Under the pieces are notes generated by a model. The model worked only from the letters and a program-made list of their open reading frames with translations, made no database searches and was not told the origin of the DNA. A program made the translations under genes and the position numbers. Shown one piece after another: positions 12,411-24,470 of a stretch of DNA of 64,000 bases; within the stretch, counting starts at the first letter, position 1; each line of letters begins with the position of its first letter. The DNA comes from Tipula vernalis (Eukaryota > Arthropoda > Insecta > Diptera > Tipulidae), in NCBI GenBank assembly GCA_958295665.1, contig OY282560.1, positions 27,363,653 through 27,427,652 on the forward strand. Reading direction: 5' to 3'.

Positions 12411-12470
12411 ATGTTCACAGAATTGACGACTGAAACTTGTGCTTTTTTGAGAATGGGCTGGTTATATGGT

Positions 12471-12996
12471 ACTTACATTCGATCTTAAATATTAAATATT
12501 AGAATACATAAAGCTCCCAAACCCGACCTGTGCTGATTGGGGTTTAAAATCAAACCAAGTTTATGCTACTAGACAAATATTTTAAAAATGTAGGACGCAC
12601 AATTTTAAAAAGTAGGATGTAAACGATCTTTACGTCTTTCCTTTTTATCATCAACCAATCGCAGCAAATATGTACTAACACTGTTCAAGAAAGCTACCTT
12701 TTGGACTACTATCTCAAACAAATAAAAAATGCCTTTCCGACACAAACGATCGAAAAAAAACGTTGTTATTTTTTAAAAACGAATTAAAATAACGGCACAA
12801 GCGTATGATCTTCCTAACTCCCCAAACATTAATCGTTAGGAAGTTTTAACGTTTTCAAAATCTACTGAAGACGGATTACATTTACTGAAACACTTCGGGC
12901 GAAAATAGCTTCCAACCAACAGGCATTTCGTTTTAAACTTATGAAGTCATTAATGGCAAAAAAAAAGGATTCTGTGGAAAAGTTAGATGAAAATTG
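12471..12996. other. Unannotated spacer
   Basis: AT-rich sequence between the Gypsy remnant and the foldback-related block; nothing recognised. Confidence 0.5.
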
Positions 12997-13171
12997 CCAG
13001 CCGAAAGTGAAAAGCCGATAATGCAGATCGAGTTAGTCCAGCCGGAAGTTTCCAGTTGAAAGTAAAAATGGTAATGAAGATTGTGTGATTCCAACCGAAA
13101 GTAAAAACAAATCGGTAATGCAGATTATGTTATCCCAGCTGAAAATAAAAAATGGAGTCGTTATAAATCGG
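12997..13171. repeat. Partial foldback arm: repeated sub-units
   Basis: Four irregularly spaced copies (12997, 13052, 13091, 13135) of a sub-unit like CCAGCCGAAAGTAAAAA, some followed by 'CGATAATGCAGATTATGTTA'. The same sub-unit forms the outer arms of the foldback elements at 18367 and 51283. It lies directly outside element A and is probably a second, partial copy. Confidence 0.7.
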
Positions 13172-13697
13172 ACCCTGTTAAAGTTAGCCGAAAGTTGAAG
13201 ATTAATTTTTTTAATCTGGCTTGTCAATATTAAGTTTCCCGTGCGAAATCTCGGAAAAATCGATTTTTCAAAAATTATTAGAAAATTTATATAAAATCAG
13301 CCTCTATTAACTTGAAATGAATTTTCTTCCCGCAATAGCTATCGAGAAGCCACATCAATAAAATACATCTCCAGACATAACACACTAGACGCTGATTTTA
13401 TACAAATTTTCAAATGCTTTTTGGAAAATCGAATTTCCTAGATTCCCCACGGGAAACTTGAACGGAATTTTTTCATGCGATAGCAATTAACAAATCACAT
13501 AAAAACGATTCAACTTCAGATATACACTCTAGAGGCTGATTTTATTCTAATTTTGATTTTCCGATATTTTCCCCGGCTAGGTTAAACAAAATTTTCCATG
13601 TGAGACAATTTACAAAAATTTGTATCTCATCACCAAATTGTTTTTATTATCGATTTTTTACTTTGGGCTGGAAACATTCGGCTAACTTTAACAGGGT
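13172..13697. mobile_element. Palindromic foldback/MITE element, copy A
   Basis: A 526 bp element whose ends are inverted copies of ACCCTGTTAAAGTTAGCCGA (left at 13172, right ending AACTTTAACAGGGT at 13697). Inside, a second inverted pair is built on AAGTTTCCCGTG...ATCGATTTTTC...ATAAAATCAGC (from about 13232) and its complement (about 13391-13460). There is no transposase frame. Non-autonomous, DNA-transposon-like by structure; superfamily unknown. Confidence 0.85.
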
Positions 13698-14414
13698 GAT
13701 CAAATTATAAAACTCTTTTCATCAAAAAATGAGTTAGAGACCTGCACACGTTATCCTCATAAATCCTGTCAAATTTGAAATAAAATGTTTTAAAAAAGTG
13801 CCGTTAAGTTTTAGTTATCGCTGTTGCTGAGCACTATTGTGTTTCTCACCAATTTTAAGTTTAGGGATCGCAATAAAGCTCGGCTAATATGAAACCGACA
13901 TTTTGGTTTGAATGAGCATGAGTAACGATATCTTTAAATCAGTATCCACTTGCTACTTCAAAATAAACTCTCCTATGATAAAATAATAGGAAGGATATGC
14001 TCAACAAACATTTTGTTATAATTTGGCTGAAAGGACGCCATAAAATAATGCCCTAGCTGCAAAACTAGCCTTTTTCAACTTATTTTCAAATAAAGCAAAT
14101 AACTAGGGAATTTAGTCGTGAGTTAAGTAACTAGATTCCGTAAATACCTATTTCATTTCAGCCAAATCAATTCATTTTTGAATGCAGATTAAAAATTCTT
14201 GAAAAGAAAGTTTTTGCAATTTGCTTAAAATAAATAAAAAATCGAATGGCCAGTTTTATAAGGGCATCATCTGTAAGAAATAAAAATAAAACTACGTAAA
14301 AAAATTATTTCGCCTTGCAAAAAGAGAAAGTGCGGCATTTTTTTCACCGTGTAAAACTGAAAAAGTTTAACTAGAAAAAGTGTTAAAGTGTACAATTAGA
14401 ACTTTATTAGGTAT
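13698..14414. other. Unannotated AT-rich spacer
   Basis: No recognisable gene or repeat between the foldback copy and the hAT-like terminus. Confidence 0.5.
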
Positions 14415-14515
14415 GAAATTGGTACACAATTTGTGTCTGCACGAAATTAATGGGCCCCTAAAATTTATGGACCCTAGGCAAGTGCCTAGTTTGGCTAGTG
14501 GTAATTCCGCCCCTG
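14415..14515 (-). mobile_element. hAT-like transposon terminus (fragment)
   Basis: Read on the minus strand, the sequence begins CAGGGGCGGAATTACCACTA and continues with AAACTAGGCACTTGCCTAGG and GGGGCCCATTAATTTCG. This resembles a family of hAT ends (CAGGGGCGGATTTACC type) widespread in animals. The opposite end and transposase were not found. Called from remembered family pattern, so moderate confidence. Confidence 0.5.
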
Positions 14516-15126
14516 GCCAATGGCTACCCAAATATCGTAAAAATGGAATTTGACTCGGAAAAATTGAAATTAAACCAAGAAATTTGGATTCTGATGTTCC
14601 ACGACTTTTTCTTTGGTTTATTGTATTTTATTCAATACTAGCTGAAGTACCCGGCATTGCCCGGGCTAAATAAAATATTTTTATTTTTGCAAAGATGGCA
14701 CCAAAACTCTTCAAGAGGTTGTAAAACATATTTTAACTCACCCAAATTAAAGAGACTGGCCCCTTCGGATATGAGTATAGGATTAATTTCATTTAACCAT
14801 TTATTTTAACTCAGTCCTGTAAATTTTTTTTTAAATCGAAATTTTAGAACAAATTGGATGCCCTTCCCCAAACCTGCTAATTTCCTTATGAAACCACTAC
14901 GCAAAGTGCAAGGTGGTTGGATGAATGGTGTAGAAATGTATTGCATTGGTGGACTATTTAAAAATGAAAAAAAAAAAATTCAAAGTTTCAAATTAACAGT
15001 TAAAAATTTGAATTTCGATTTATTTTCGGAATCGTCATATGCTTATATGGTTTATTTGATATATTTCGATTTAAGAACAAAAGTCCAAATAAAATATTTT
15101 AAGTTTCAAACTCGGAATTGAAAGAT
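14516..15126. other. Spacer with a CCCGGCATTGCCCGGG repeat terminus
   Basis: At about 14638 'ACTAGCTGAAGTACCCGGCA' followed by TTGCCCGGG resembles the terminal motif of a common insect interspersed repeat that I cannot classify. A 'TGGA.TT.ACTCGGAAAAATT' stretch at about 14548 recurs near 16460. An 87-codon frame at 14858-15121 has no recognisable domain. Confidence 0.4.
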
Positions 15127-15420
15127 GCACGTCACTCAATTTGCTGTACCAATCATAATAGTGACGAAGCAAAATGGAGCGCTTAAAATTTGTGGTGATT
15201 TTAAAGGCACAACTAATCTGCAACTCATCGTGCATTGACATCCGGTACCGAGAAGATACAAAAACTTTTTCATATAATGCAAGATGTTTAAATTTATCAG
15301 ATTAAAAGCAGGGCTAAAATTCAGTTGGTGTACTTCAACAGATGCTTTTATTTTAAATATAAACATAAATACATCAAGGGGCATTTGAATACAATATCTC
15401 AAGTGAATTGAATAAAATCA
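15127..15420 (+). pseudogene. Ty3/Gypsy reverse transcriptase N-terminal fragment
   Basis: The + strand translation contains 'AVPIIIVTKQNGALKICGDF', then 'TNLQLIVH*HPVP', and a later frame has 'NINTSRGI'. This is the fingers/palm entry of Ty3/Gypsy RT (P.V.V.K.NG..RICGDF...N......HP.P), ahead of the catalytic YLDD box, which is absent. Stops and a frameshift are visible (in-frame stop before HPVP). It is a different part of RT from that kept in the minus-strand Gypsy at 10.9-11.6 kb, and on the other strand, so it is a separate insertion or a rearranged piece. Non-functional. Confidence 0.75.
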
Positions 15421-15714
15421 AGAAAAAATAATTTTGTTGGGTTTACCACAATGCTCGCTTGTAAAACAACTCCTCCCGGTGTAAAACACACAAAATTTTG
15501 GAAGTTTCTACTCGCGGAATGAAGATGCGTCCCCAGAATGTAAATATTGAGTATGTGCTATGAATGAAAATGTATCCCTCAAGTTCTTCATTATATTTAC
15601 CTTCTTGCTTTACATAATCGAAGAAGTTGGCGTAAAAACTCCCTAGATGAGACATACATTTACAGATGAACTCCACCTCCAAAGGCGGATTTTGTGAATG
15701 AAACCGATATCAAT
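15421..15714. other. Unannotated spacer
   Basis: No recognisable domain in any frame. Confidence 0.45.
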
Positions 15715-16085
15715 AATAATCATATAATTATAACAACATACAGTTACACCATGGTACCATCAAACCATCATACCGCCTTAACGTCATACCATCATACCAT
15801 TATACCACCATATCATCATCCGCCATACCTTAAAAACATCCTACCAGCTTGCCATCATTCTAAACACAATTGTACCATGTTGATCATTGAACCATCAAAC
15901 CACCATACCATCACACCATCATTCCACCATACCACCCACCATCGTACCTTCATATCATAATACCATCCTACCTTTATACCATCATACCATTATACCATCC
16001 CAATTACCATCAGCATCACCATCACAATCACAATTACCATCATCATCACCATTACCATCACCATCACCATTACCATCACCGTTAA
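15715..16085. repeat. (ATACCATC)n / (ACCATC)n tandem array, second locus
   Basis: Same 8-mer as 5801-6375, degenerating at the right end into a CACCATTACCAT hexamer-like stretch (16005-16085). The frames here are repeat-derived. A 13-base C run lies nearby at 16227-16239. Confidence 0.85.
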
Positions 16086-18366
16086 AAAAAAATGATACAC
16101 GTATCGATTTATTTTTGATTATGCACTAAAAATCTGCTCAATCGGTGAAGTTTCAAAAATACCATTTGTGAATGCCTCCTCACAGGGGGGGAGCATGATG
16201 AAGGGATAACAATTTTTGACCACAAACCCCCCCCCCCCCTATGTCTCTTCTCGACTGCTATAAATTATTCGTGCAAAATTTGAAAACAATCGCTCGAGTA
16301 GACCAAGACCTTTTGTGGAACCCATATACTTACAACTATACTTTTCTTCTTTACATATACAGAAGAAGATAGAAGAGCGATAGATAGATTCGAGCGTGAT
16401 AATTTAAGTTAATTTGAATCAGTATGTTGTCATTGTATGTTTCCGAGTTTGTTACTAAAAAATGGAGTTAAACTCGGAAAAATTACGGAATTAAACTGAG
16501 AAACTACATCAAGTGTTCTGCGAATGAAAATCGGAAACACCATACAAATTTTGCAAGTATAATTCCAAGTATTATGACATCGTCCGTATTTAATTTTGAT
16601 AATGTGATCGGAGATAAAAGGTCTATAAGTAAATCTGGCCCTGAGTATTAAAATCACCTACATACATTAGCAAACTTGAATTTTACCGCTCCAAATTAGC
16701 ATCGGTCATCGGTATTACATTTTAAACGGAAATCATATGCGGACGTAATTAATTCCTGATCGAAATATGTTATCTAATAGATTGCTGAATAAACAATGTT
16801 TGAAAGAAACTTGTATCTACTTTCTTATCAGATTCACAGTTGTCAACTTGAAATACAATGCGAATGGGATTCGAACGTTTTTTAATGCGTTGGTTTTGAG
16901 CGTTGAATAAGCGTCGAATTATAAAATAAACCAAAATTTATTTTCAAAATGCTGATTTTATGGTTATTTGTGAGTTTTTATTCATAATAAATCAGGTTTT
17001 CCCATTTACCAGCAATATTTGAATTTCACTCAATTTGAGTGAAATTTTTTTTTTTTGTTAAATTTCGTAATCGAAATTTATCGAAATGGTTGAAAGAAAC
17101 ATTTGTAGAGTGGTTTACTTGTTTACAGGCATATTGTGTTTACTACATAGTTAATTGCGCACAATTAAAACCGTCGTGAATTAAAAAGGGTGGCATACGT
17201 GCAAAACAAATAATTCAATGTCAATAAAAATTCGAATAACAAAAAGATTTCAGTCACCACCAATATTAATAGCTTCTGATATTATAAAGTATCTAAATTG
17301 TATTTTGTACGTGTGGCTATAGCTCCAAATTGAATACCATTAATCTTAAAGATGATGGAATTTCCTGGATTTATTAGTTGCGTTTGTTCTTAAAATTTTA
17401 ACGCATATGCTTAATGCATTTACTGCGTCGTAATTTAATGTAACTAATTAATTTTTTTTTGTTTTATAGATCATAAAAAATATTTTTTTTTTTGTGTAAG
17501 AGGCGAAACCTATAAATTCAAAATATTATTATTATTCTAAGCGAAAATGTTATTTAAAATTAGATTTCCTATAAATTTCGGTTTTTGTCTAAATATTATT
17601 TTATTCGTGTGACTCTGAGAGTGTTTACCACACCGATTAAAGTGGAAATACGACTCAGATCCGAGTATGACACATTTTACAGTGTTTTTTGCGTTTTTTT
17701 TTTTTTTTTTTGGAATAAATATTGGATGCTGAATATTTTTTTGTATATTTCTTTAGAGACGCGGATATTTTTGTACATGGCAATTTTTTATTTTTTATTT
17801 TTATGTACCGAACGGCATTGATTTATGTTTTTTTCATTTTAATGTGTGTTACTACTTTTCTGGAAACTACCGGTTTTAATTGAAAATTTATGTTCTCTCT
17901 GTTAATAAATTAATGATTTATATTTTTAATTTCAAATAAAATTACAGTTTAATGTTTTATTTACAGTTTTGACGATGATCCGTATACCCTTGAGGAGAAT
18001 AACCGAATACCTTTTACAATTTTACCTTTTACTATTATAATTAAAAATAATCTGTCTAAATCAGAGAATCGAACCGGAACCGACAAAATATTGACCCGAA
18101 ACCTGGAGTATATTTTCATTCAGTTTATTCTGCATAAAGGTTAGCATAGTTTATAGCCGAAACGGAAAGAAAGATGAATTTATTATATTTACACTGTGCC
18201 GTAGATTTAGCATTCCTTAAATTAATGGACTGGCGATGCACTTCAGCGCAGTGCTAAATTTTTCTGTACTAACTCTCAAACCGTAACCGGAGCAACCAAC
18301 TTGAAGTTGTTTAAATTTTATATTGTTTAACCCAAAAATGCAAATCGCTCAAAACGTTTAAACGTG
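16086..18366. other. AT-rich DNA without supported genes
   Basis: Includes the C13 run (16227-16239), several T10+ runs and short AT-rich frames. A possible splice acceptor at 17966 followed by 58 open codons is not convincing as an exon. No RNA gene or transposon domain seen. Confidence 0.5.
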
Positions 18367-19025
18367 GGCAAATTTAGCTGATAGTTTCCAGCCGAAAGTA
18401 AAAAGTCGATAATGCAGATTACGCTATTAACATTTCAGACAAAATTAAAAATTTAGTTCGGCTTTTCTGCCGAAAGCAAAGAGGTTACATGTATTGTAAT
18501 TTAAACTTTTCTAAATGGTCTTACGTAGAAACCTTTATTCCACGTACTCGTGGAAAATATGGGAACATAATCATACTATAGAGTGTAATGTCTGGAGATG
18601 AATTACATTAATGTAACTTGTCAATATCCTACCATAGGAAAAAAATTCAGTTCAAAATTCCCGTGGGAAATCTGGGAAAATTCGATTTTCCAAAAATCAT
18701 TGGACAATTTGTTTAAACTCAGCCTGTTCTCGTCAGACTTATGTATGTCTGGAAATGGATTGTCTAATGATTTTTGGAAAATCGAGTTTTCCCAAATTTC
18801 CCACGGGACACTTGAATTTCAAATATTTTTTTAAATTTCCCGAATTTTTCAAAATTTTCCACGAGAAACTTGAGGCAGGTTTTGCCACTTAAGAATATTG
18901 ATAAAAGCCTTCAATGCCAACACTATCGACTAATCACCACTTATTTTTCTTATTTTCGGCTGTGTTAACGCAATCTGCATTATCGATTTTTTCGGCTCGA
19001 AACTTTCGCCTGACATTAACAGGGT
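18367..19025. mobile_element. Palindromic foldback/MITE element, copy B
   Basis: The left arm has 'TTTCCAGCCGAAAGTAAAAA' and GTCGATAATGCAGATTACG. The right arm has the complement (CAATCTGCATTATCGATTTT at about 18970, then AACTTTCGCCTGACATTAACAGGGT). The inner inverted pair 'CCCGTGGGAAATCTGGGAAA'/'TTTCCCAAATTTCCCACGGG' brackets the centre near 18740. A further sub-repeat (TATTATCGACTTTTTACTC) follows the end at about 19030. No transposase frame. Confidence 0.85.
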
Positions 19026-19149
19026 TCTGTATTATCGACTTTTTACTCTTTGGTTTGATAGCCATAGATCGATCCACATGTTTGGTCCACAGACACCACG
19101 CAAAATCTCATTGAATCCATTGTTTCATATACTCGTGAGTGTGACCTAT

Positions 19150-20030
19150 TGGTTGTTATTGTTGTATGTGGGCGTTAAAGCCATCTAGCACTGCGGCCTA
19201 TAAAGTACTTTTTTGCTGTTTATTCTAGTCGATATTCAGGATCCCAATGAACCTGACAACTTCTCCGGTCGGCTGCTGCATCGTCTGGGTTCAATGTTCT
19301 CCCACCTAACTGATGTAATCGTTGGAGGAAGATGAGTATACATTTGCACAGAACATGTTGCCAGTTTCGCTGGCCCGACTTCCATATCACAAAAGCACTT
19401 GGACCCATATTTTTGTTAGTTGGTAGCCTCAACCGAAATTTTCTAAGTACGAGGAGCTCCTTGACTCTAGTTGGCGAAAGTGATGTAAATCGACTGTCGT
19501 GGACCTGGAGTTGTGCACCATTGTCCTAAGATGACCCTTAGTGGCCCAGCAGAGGGCTCTGGCCCAATAAATTGACAGGTCGATCCGCAGCCCCATTCGC
19601 TCACATAAGTGTAACCTTTTTTGTGCCTGCCTATTGAGGCCTATTGAAAATTACCAGTAAATCGTCTGTGGTTGTAATCTCCCTTTGGTTGTGTTCGTCC
19701 ATAGAGTCTCTAACATGCGCAGAAGGATTTACTGGCTACTTAACTTCATTGTAATACTGATCCGTAGTACCGTTTAACGAAGTAGCTCTAAGCGCAAGTT
19801 TTGTTCTCATCATAAAAGGTACAAAAATCATTTTGTTAGGATTGACACTAAGTCCTTCCTGAACACACCAATTCCATATTATGTTTAGTGTATCCTGCAT
19901 GAGGTCGGAGATGATTACATCAAATTTTCCTCTGAATACAATTGCGAAATCTTCCGCGTATCCCTGAACATCACTCCATAACCAAATACCATTATAACGG
20001 AGATAAAAATGCCTCCCTGGGGGCATCAGT
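19150..20030 (-). pseudogene. LINE (I/LOA-R1 group) RT fragment and 3' end
   Basis: The frame at 19736-20026 (minus) has the RT active-site region 'VQGYAEDFAIVFRGKFD', with YAED in place of the usual YADD, then 'LNIIWNWCVQEGLSVNPNK' and a 'VPF' block, as in RNase H-bearing LINEs of the I/LOA group. Beyond it (19700-19150) are broken frames and an end rich in CAA ('TACAACAATAACAACCAA' at about 19150-19170, minus strand), compatible with a LINE tail. LINE RT primes on nicked genomic DNA. Only the palm region survives, so this is dead. It abuts the BEL/Pao remnant at 20081 and may have inserted into or next to it. Confidence 0.7.
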
Positions 20031-20080
20031 TTACAGTCCTTATGGTTACTGTCCCACCAACTAATTTAGCTGTGATCCTC

Positions 20081-21340
20081 CTATATTTCAGCATGGAACG
20101 GATCCACCGAATTGAGGGATAAGTAAATTTTAATTGCTCTTTGCCCTCGACTTCGTTTCAAATATGCAGGGATCGGACCCGCGTAGTCTACCCCTGCCTT
20201 CAAAAACGGCCTCACTAGTTGCACTCTGTCGCTAGGTAATTTTGCTGACTTTGAGATCGGGGATTGACCTTGAAGCACTTGACACATTGCTTTATCACCT
20301 TTTTTATCACATCCTTTCCGCGAACTATCCAAAACTTTTGCCTGATCAAACTTAACGTCAACTGGATTCCTGAATGATGATAATGACTGATGTCATTATG
20401 AATGTTTCGCGCCTTCCGATAAATCTGATTGCTGAAGACGTCCACCAACTCTTAATAGTCCTTCATTGTCTATAAATGGACAAAAATATTTTAATCCCTC
20501 TTTTAATTCTCTGCCACTTTGAATTGCCATTATTTCCGCCTGCATATGTTTTCTCTGATCTTGCTTGCAGCACCATTTTAGAGATGTTTCAATGTCTTCA
20601 ACATTGATTCGTCCGATCTTCCTTTGTTGCTGTTCTTTTGTTCTTGCGTTCACTATAAAACGCAAAATCACCGCCACTACCATCAATATTCGATTCCAGC
20701 CTGAATATTTAGCCAATAATTCATCGTATATTGTAGTCCTCGTCTCTGCTACCATTGATGATATCCATCTGGGTTTTTTTTCTTCTGCCGTTCCATATGA
20801 TTTTCTTTGGACTGGCCATCCTTCCACCAGATATCTAAGCCTAACAATTCTTGCGGAAAAATCCCCCTGGAAGCTGGATCAGCTGGATTCAAGGATTCTG
20901 GAACATGCCGCCACTGACTTCGCCCAATGTTCTCTAGAATTTGAGATGTCCTGGGGCCGACAAACGTTGTCCACCGTGCTGGGTGATCACTTAACCAGTT
21001 TAGAACGATGGTGGAGTCGGTCCACGCAGTTATGCCACTTTTATTCATCCGCAACACCAGCTGTTGAGACATAACCTGTTGAACTAGCATCACTAAAACC
21101 ATGCAATTGTATATGTGGTACCCCTTGTAGCCATCGTGGGATTTGTATCTTTTCTAAAACTGAAAAATTATTTCTTATAGCTACCCATAACTGTTTTATG
21201 CCAGGCGGCAGCTCATCATCCCAATTGGTTGGTGCTGTCCAAATACTTTGAAAAAGACCTTTGATATATAAAGTCACTGGTGTTAGCCAACCTAAAGGAT
21301 CAAAAATCTTGCTGCTCTCTGGTAACATTCCCCTCATCGT
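20081..21340 (-). pseudogene. BEL/Pao retrotransposon pol remnant (RNase H to integrase)
   Basis: On the minus strand the order is: the post-RT connection 'SSKIFDPLGWLTPVTLYIKG' with 'WDDELPPG' (21041-21337); RNase H with 'LHGFSDASSTGY', 'WTDSTIVLNWL' and 'NPADPASRG', then the 'LDIWWKDG' tail (20749-21102); the pre-integrase linker ending 'FIDNEGLLRVGGRL' (20396-20827); an integrase zinc-binding stretch 'HHSG...LIRQKFWIVRGKDV' with 'CVKC' (20215-20448); and the start of the integrase core with the first catalytic Asp in 'AGVDYAGPI' (20081-20332). RT itself and the rest of integrase are gone, and each segment is in a different frame. The domain order is exactly that of BEL/Pao. Integrase would insert element DNA; here the core is truncated. 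Confidence 0.85.
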
Positions 21341-21459
21341 ATAGCTTGGATCTCCAAAAAAGTTTACAAAATAAAATAAATTGAATTACAATATTATAAA
21401 AGATATCTTGAATATTTTTTCGTTGTTAGTACTGGATTATCGATACATAATCCAGTAGA

Positions 21460-21763
21460 TTACAAAGGGTTTCTTGCGAGAAGTGCTTTATATAGCGCTT
21501 TGGCACAAGTAAGCAATAGCCATACCAGTCTTAACCGGTTATTGAGGAACTTTGGTTTCAGCTCCTCGTTTTCCTGTTCCAACACCATATCCAAAATTCT
21601 CTCCTCAACAGCGTTCAGATTGTCCACAGTCAGGATCATCTCAGGAAAACCAACGGGCAAATCCCCAAATAACTCGAACATCACTGCCTGTTTGACCGTA
21701 ACTCCACACTTAACAGCGGAGATCGTACGAGTAAATGCCGGACATCGTTGCATCATCTCCTGA
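21460..21763 (-). other. Unrecognised open stretch (about 98 codons)
   Basis: Minus-strand frame with a non-random look (acidic 'EERILDMVLEQENEELKPKF', C-terminal 'LLTCAKALYKALLA'). It is flanked by transposon debris. I cannot match it to a family. It could be a piece of a retrotransposon gag/ORF1. The + strand frame over the same bases is a shadow. Confidence 0.3.
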
Positions 21764-21889
21764 GATGCCCAAACTGGAGGGAATAGGATTTAATTCCTCG
21801 TACTTTATCACGAGCCCCTCATCTGAGCGATATCCCAATTAGGAGATCTGCAGTGGAAAGAATGACAAGGACTGTGGTTTGTTCCTTTA

Positions 21890-22310
21890 TTATGTTCCCA
21901 CGGGTTGCTGGGATGGGAGAGTCACCTGTAAGACGCCCAACTCTACCTCAGGAAGGCTAAATGAAGCCGAAGGGTACCTGGTATCCAGAGTCCGCACACT
22001 AGAGACTGTTTATCTTAAAATGCATCCATCTGTCGGCAGACAAGATGCGGGTTTTATCAGAAGGTTTTCTCCTTTAGCGCCTTATTTACCCTGTTGCCAA
22101 AAGACAAACAGTTTCCGATGTTCTCCACGAGGAGGCACCACGTTCACTTGCGAGTTATGATTGGGTTGCCCCTCATATGACCACGTACACCCGGGGGTTG
22201 TCTACTAAACATGACCGGAATATCCCATTGGATTACACACTAATAGCAGGTTACGAAGCTGGTAAAACTTAATCACCCCTCTCCCTCCAATAGGCGCCAT
22301 GACCACTGAC
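21890..22310 (-). repeat. Copy of the 631 bp retroposon family
   Basis: Homologous to the element at 34848-35478. Shared landmarks are 'CAGGAAGGCTAAAT', 'CTGGTATCCAGAGTCCGCA', 'GGTTTTCTCCTTTAGCGCC', 'ACGAGGAGGCA' and an end near CTCCAATAGGCGCC. The strand is inferred from the other copy, where a TAA-type tail lies at the left end. Both copies keep a minus-strand 'RTLDTR.P' peptide stretch. Confidence 0.75.
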
Positions 22311-24221
22311 TTTTTGGTTAAATATGTTAACTACATATTTATCCAAAAATAGACAACCTTCTAGGCTAGTGTGGGGACTCCATCATAATTAACTCGACTT
22401 ATATTTTTTTTCATACACAAGGGAATACACAAATTATAACGTTTGGTTTAGATTTATGGTTCAATCTTCAATCATGCAATTTTCGTTTCACAATACCGAA
22501 TGTTGGAAATTCGATAATTTGAAGCTATGATTTTCGAATTATCTCATTATTTCATCGGTATTCTATATACATTTCTTAGGAAATTCTGAAAATAAGAATC
22601 ATTCAAAAATTTTAAAATGGACTTTCCAGTAGCAACCATTTTCAAAGAATTATCGATGGTTAGGATTTTTATCTATGTTGAAATATCTTAAAAATTTTCG
22701 TGAGAAACATTTCCAGCCACGAGAAATGTGAAAATTCAACATCTTCCGTTGTCCCAAGTCCTCCATTTGACATCAAATCTTCCCATTCACTGCAAACGGG
22801 AACTCACATAAGGCAACATGCAATGAGTGCAACGAGTGGATAAACGTTGAGGCCGTCGTTGTAATGCTACATTTAGGCTGCACATCAATAGCAACCTTAT
22901 AGACCACCCAAAATGTACAAAACAGTCGAAAGTTCTGTTGCTCGTTCCAGACATCTTTTAGTTTTTATTTATTTGAGGCGTAGATTACGGTAAAATAGGT
23001 TTCACAACGAATTTGGTCCACCAAATTATTTTAGAATCAATTAAATTGCCGGTGGACTTGACCTTTTTCCCCAACCGAATTTGTTAACCGAAAAAAATCG
23101 ATTTGCGGTAATGTTAAAGTCACAATAAACCCACCCGATGAACGGTTTCACTGCTTTGAGTGGTGTATCCGATGTGAGTTGTTTTCCAATTGTTTTTTCA
23201 CCCATATCGAAAAAAATTGCCGAACTAGTTCCACTCTAGATGACAAATTTAATTCTCTAGAATTCATAGAGATCTCACATTTTATTTAGGCAGCTTAAAT
23301 ATAAAGTTTTAGGTCCAACCACTTTTCTTACAATTACAGTATCGCCTGTTAAAACAAATGAGGTATTTCGTCTGAGGTTTCTGTAGAAGTGTTGATGAGT
23401 CTCAGTGCGCTTAATGTAAAGATGTTATTCGGCCACCAGATTTTATCGTACTTCTTTTCACCTCTATTGTTTCGGTCCACGTGTGCTGCTATTTGGGCCC
23501 CCTATATTTTGCTTCATTTTAAGGAGCGCCGAGCGATCCTAAGAAGGTTCTCGCACTGTAGTAAATATGGGTTCTAATGATTAGTTTACCTTCAATCAAA
23601 ACACTTCCAATATATTTTTGCTCCTTAACATGTAATGATATGCTTTCTTGAACGGTCACCGTTTTCCAAATGAATTATTTCCAGTTTGAATGATTTACTT
23701 TTGCAATTGCCTCGTTGGTAGCCATTAAAACTTTGTCCAGCAATGATTGTAATTTTTGTTTCTTCTAGGATTTTTAACTGGAATAACAACGAATTTGCTG
23801 TAGTCCTTAGGACCTTCCTCGTGTTGTAATCCGTGTTGCAAGGATTACGTTTTTGAAGCTCTCAGCTATTATATGCCAGTTGTTTGGTAACAATTTGATT
23901 TCGTCCTTGGCCATGACTCTTGGTATGTTAGCGTTGCATATCAGCTATAAGCAAAGCTCTTCGTCAAAAGCGTTATTTTCTAAATTGGAGGTTTGTTTTC
24001 TTAAAATATTGGAAGGGATAAATATCTGGAAGCCCATATTGCGGATCGATCTGTTCTACAAGTTCACCTTAGATCCTGACACATTGAATTTTTTCGGTGA
24101 AATTTTCATTTTCGAATAGAAACCATTCATGCAAAGTTTGGAACTGTCTCTAAACCTACAAACCATCCAAACAATTTTACATGTATTTTTGCAACTTTTC
24201 ACCTTTGATGGCTGTTGGTTT
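22311..24221. other. Unannotated DNA
   Basis: Slightly less AT-rich in 23000-24100, with multiply interrupted minus-strand frames, which could be an old pseudogene or retroelement. I recognise no domain and name nothing. Confidence 0.45.
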
Positions 24222-24470
24222 GTTTGTCAACCTTTCTGCCAGTCTTTCTGTCGACGATTTGTCTGTTAGTCAGTCTGTCGTTCTGTATGCCGAATACTTG
24301 TCGTTCTGTCTGTCTGTCGATCCATCTATAGATCAATATGTCGGTCTGTGTACCGGGCAGTCTGTCGGAGGCCTGACTGTATATCTGTTTACAGGTACGT
24401 CGGTTGCCTGTTGGTGTATCATTTGGTTTGTTTGCCATTATATCTATCTGTCGGTGCCTGTCCGTCTATC
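24222..24470. repeat. Degenerate (CTGT)n / (CTGTCGGT)n microsatellite
   Basis: Repeated TCTGTCGACG, GTCTGTTAGTC, TCTGTCTGTC and GTCGGTCTGTG variants over about 250 bp. The ORFs on both strands here, Ser/Leu/Val-rich (+) or Asp/Arg/Gln-rich (-), are repeat-derived. Confidence 0.75.

Larger units (their letters stand above)
10857..12470 (-). mobile_element. Degenerate Ty3/Gypsy LTR retrotransposon remnant
   Basis: Reading the minus strand from 12470 down, there is a gag-like stretch, two CCHC zinc knuckles, the C-terminal half of reverse transcriptase, and RNase H. Protease and the N-terminal half of RT, normally between gag and the catalytic loop, are missing. The gag tail (about 11650) is followed almost directly by an 'LKGAPATFQQ' RT segment, so roughly 1 kb has been deleted. 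Stops and frameshifts occur throughout. I see no LTRs and no integrase. The closest style is the 17.6/297-type Gypsy branch (judged from motifs only). Not functional. Confidence 0.85.

Noticed and set aside
15715..16085. Regular short repeats resembling a CRISPR array
   Set aside because: An uninterrupted 8-mer/6-mer microsatellite without unique spacers, in eukaryotic DNA.
16227..16239. Poly-C run as a functional site
   Set aside because: Simple homopolymer (another at 48437-48458); no associated feature.
17967..18144. Possible terminal exon after acceptor TTTACAG (58 open codons starting FDDDPYTLEENN-like)
   Set aside because: No partner exon, no conservation evidence; the tail of the frame is AT-rich and ordinary for intronic DNA.
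20565..21074. 169-codon + strand frame
   Set aside because: Shadow of the minus-strand BEL/Pao pol, which has clear domain motifs.
23300..24160. Interrupted minus-strand frames suggestive of an old pseudogene
   Set aside because: No recognisable motif and too many stops to define a product.
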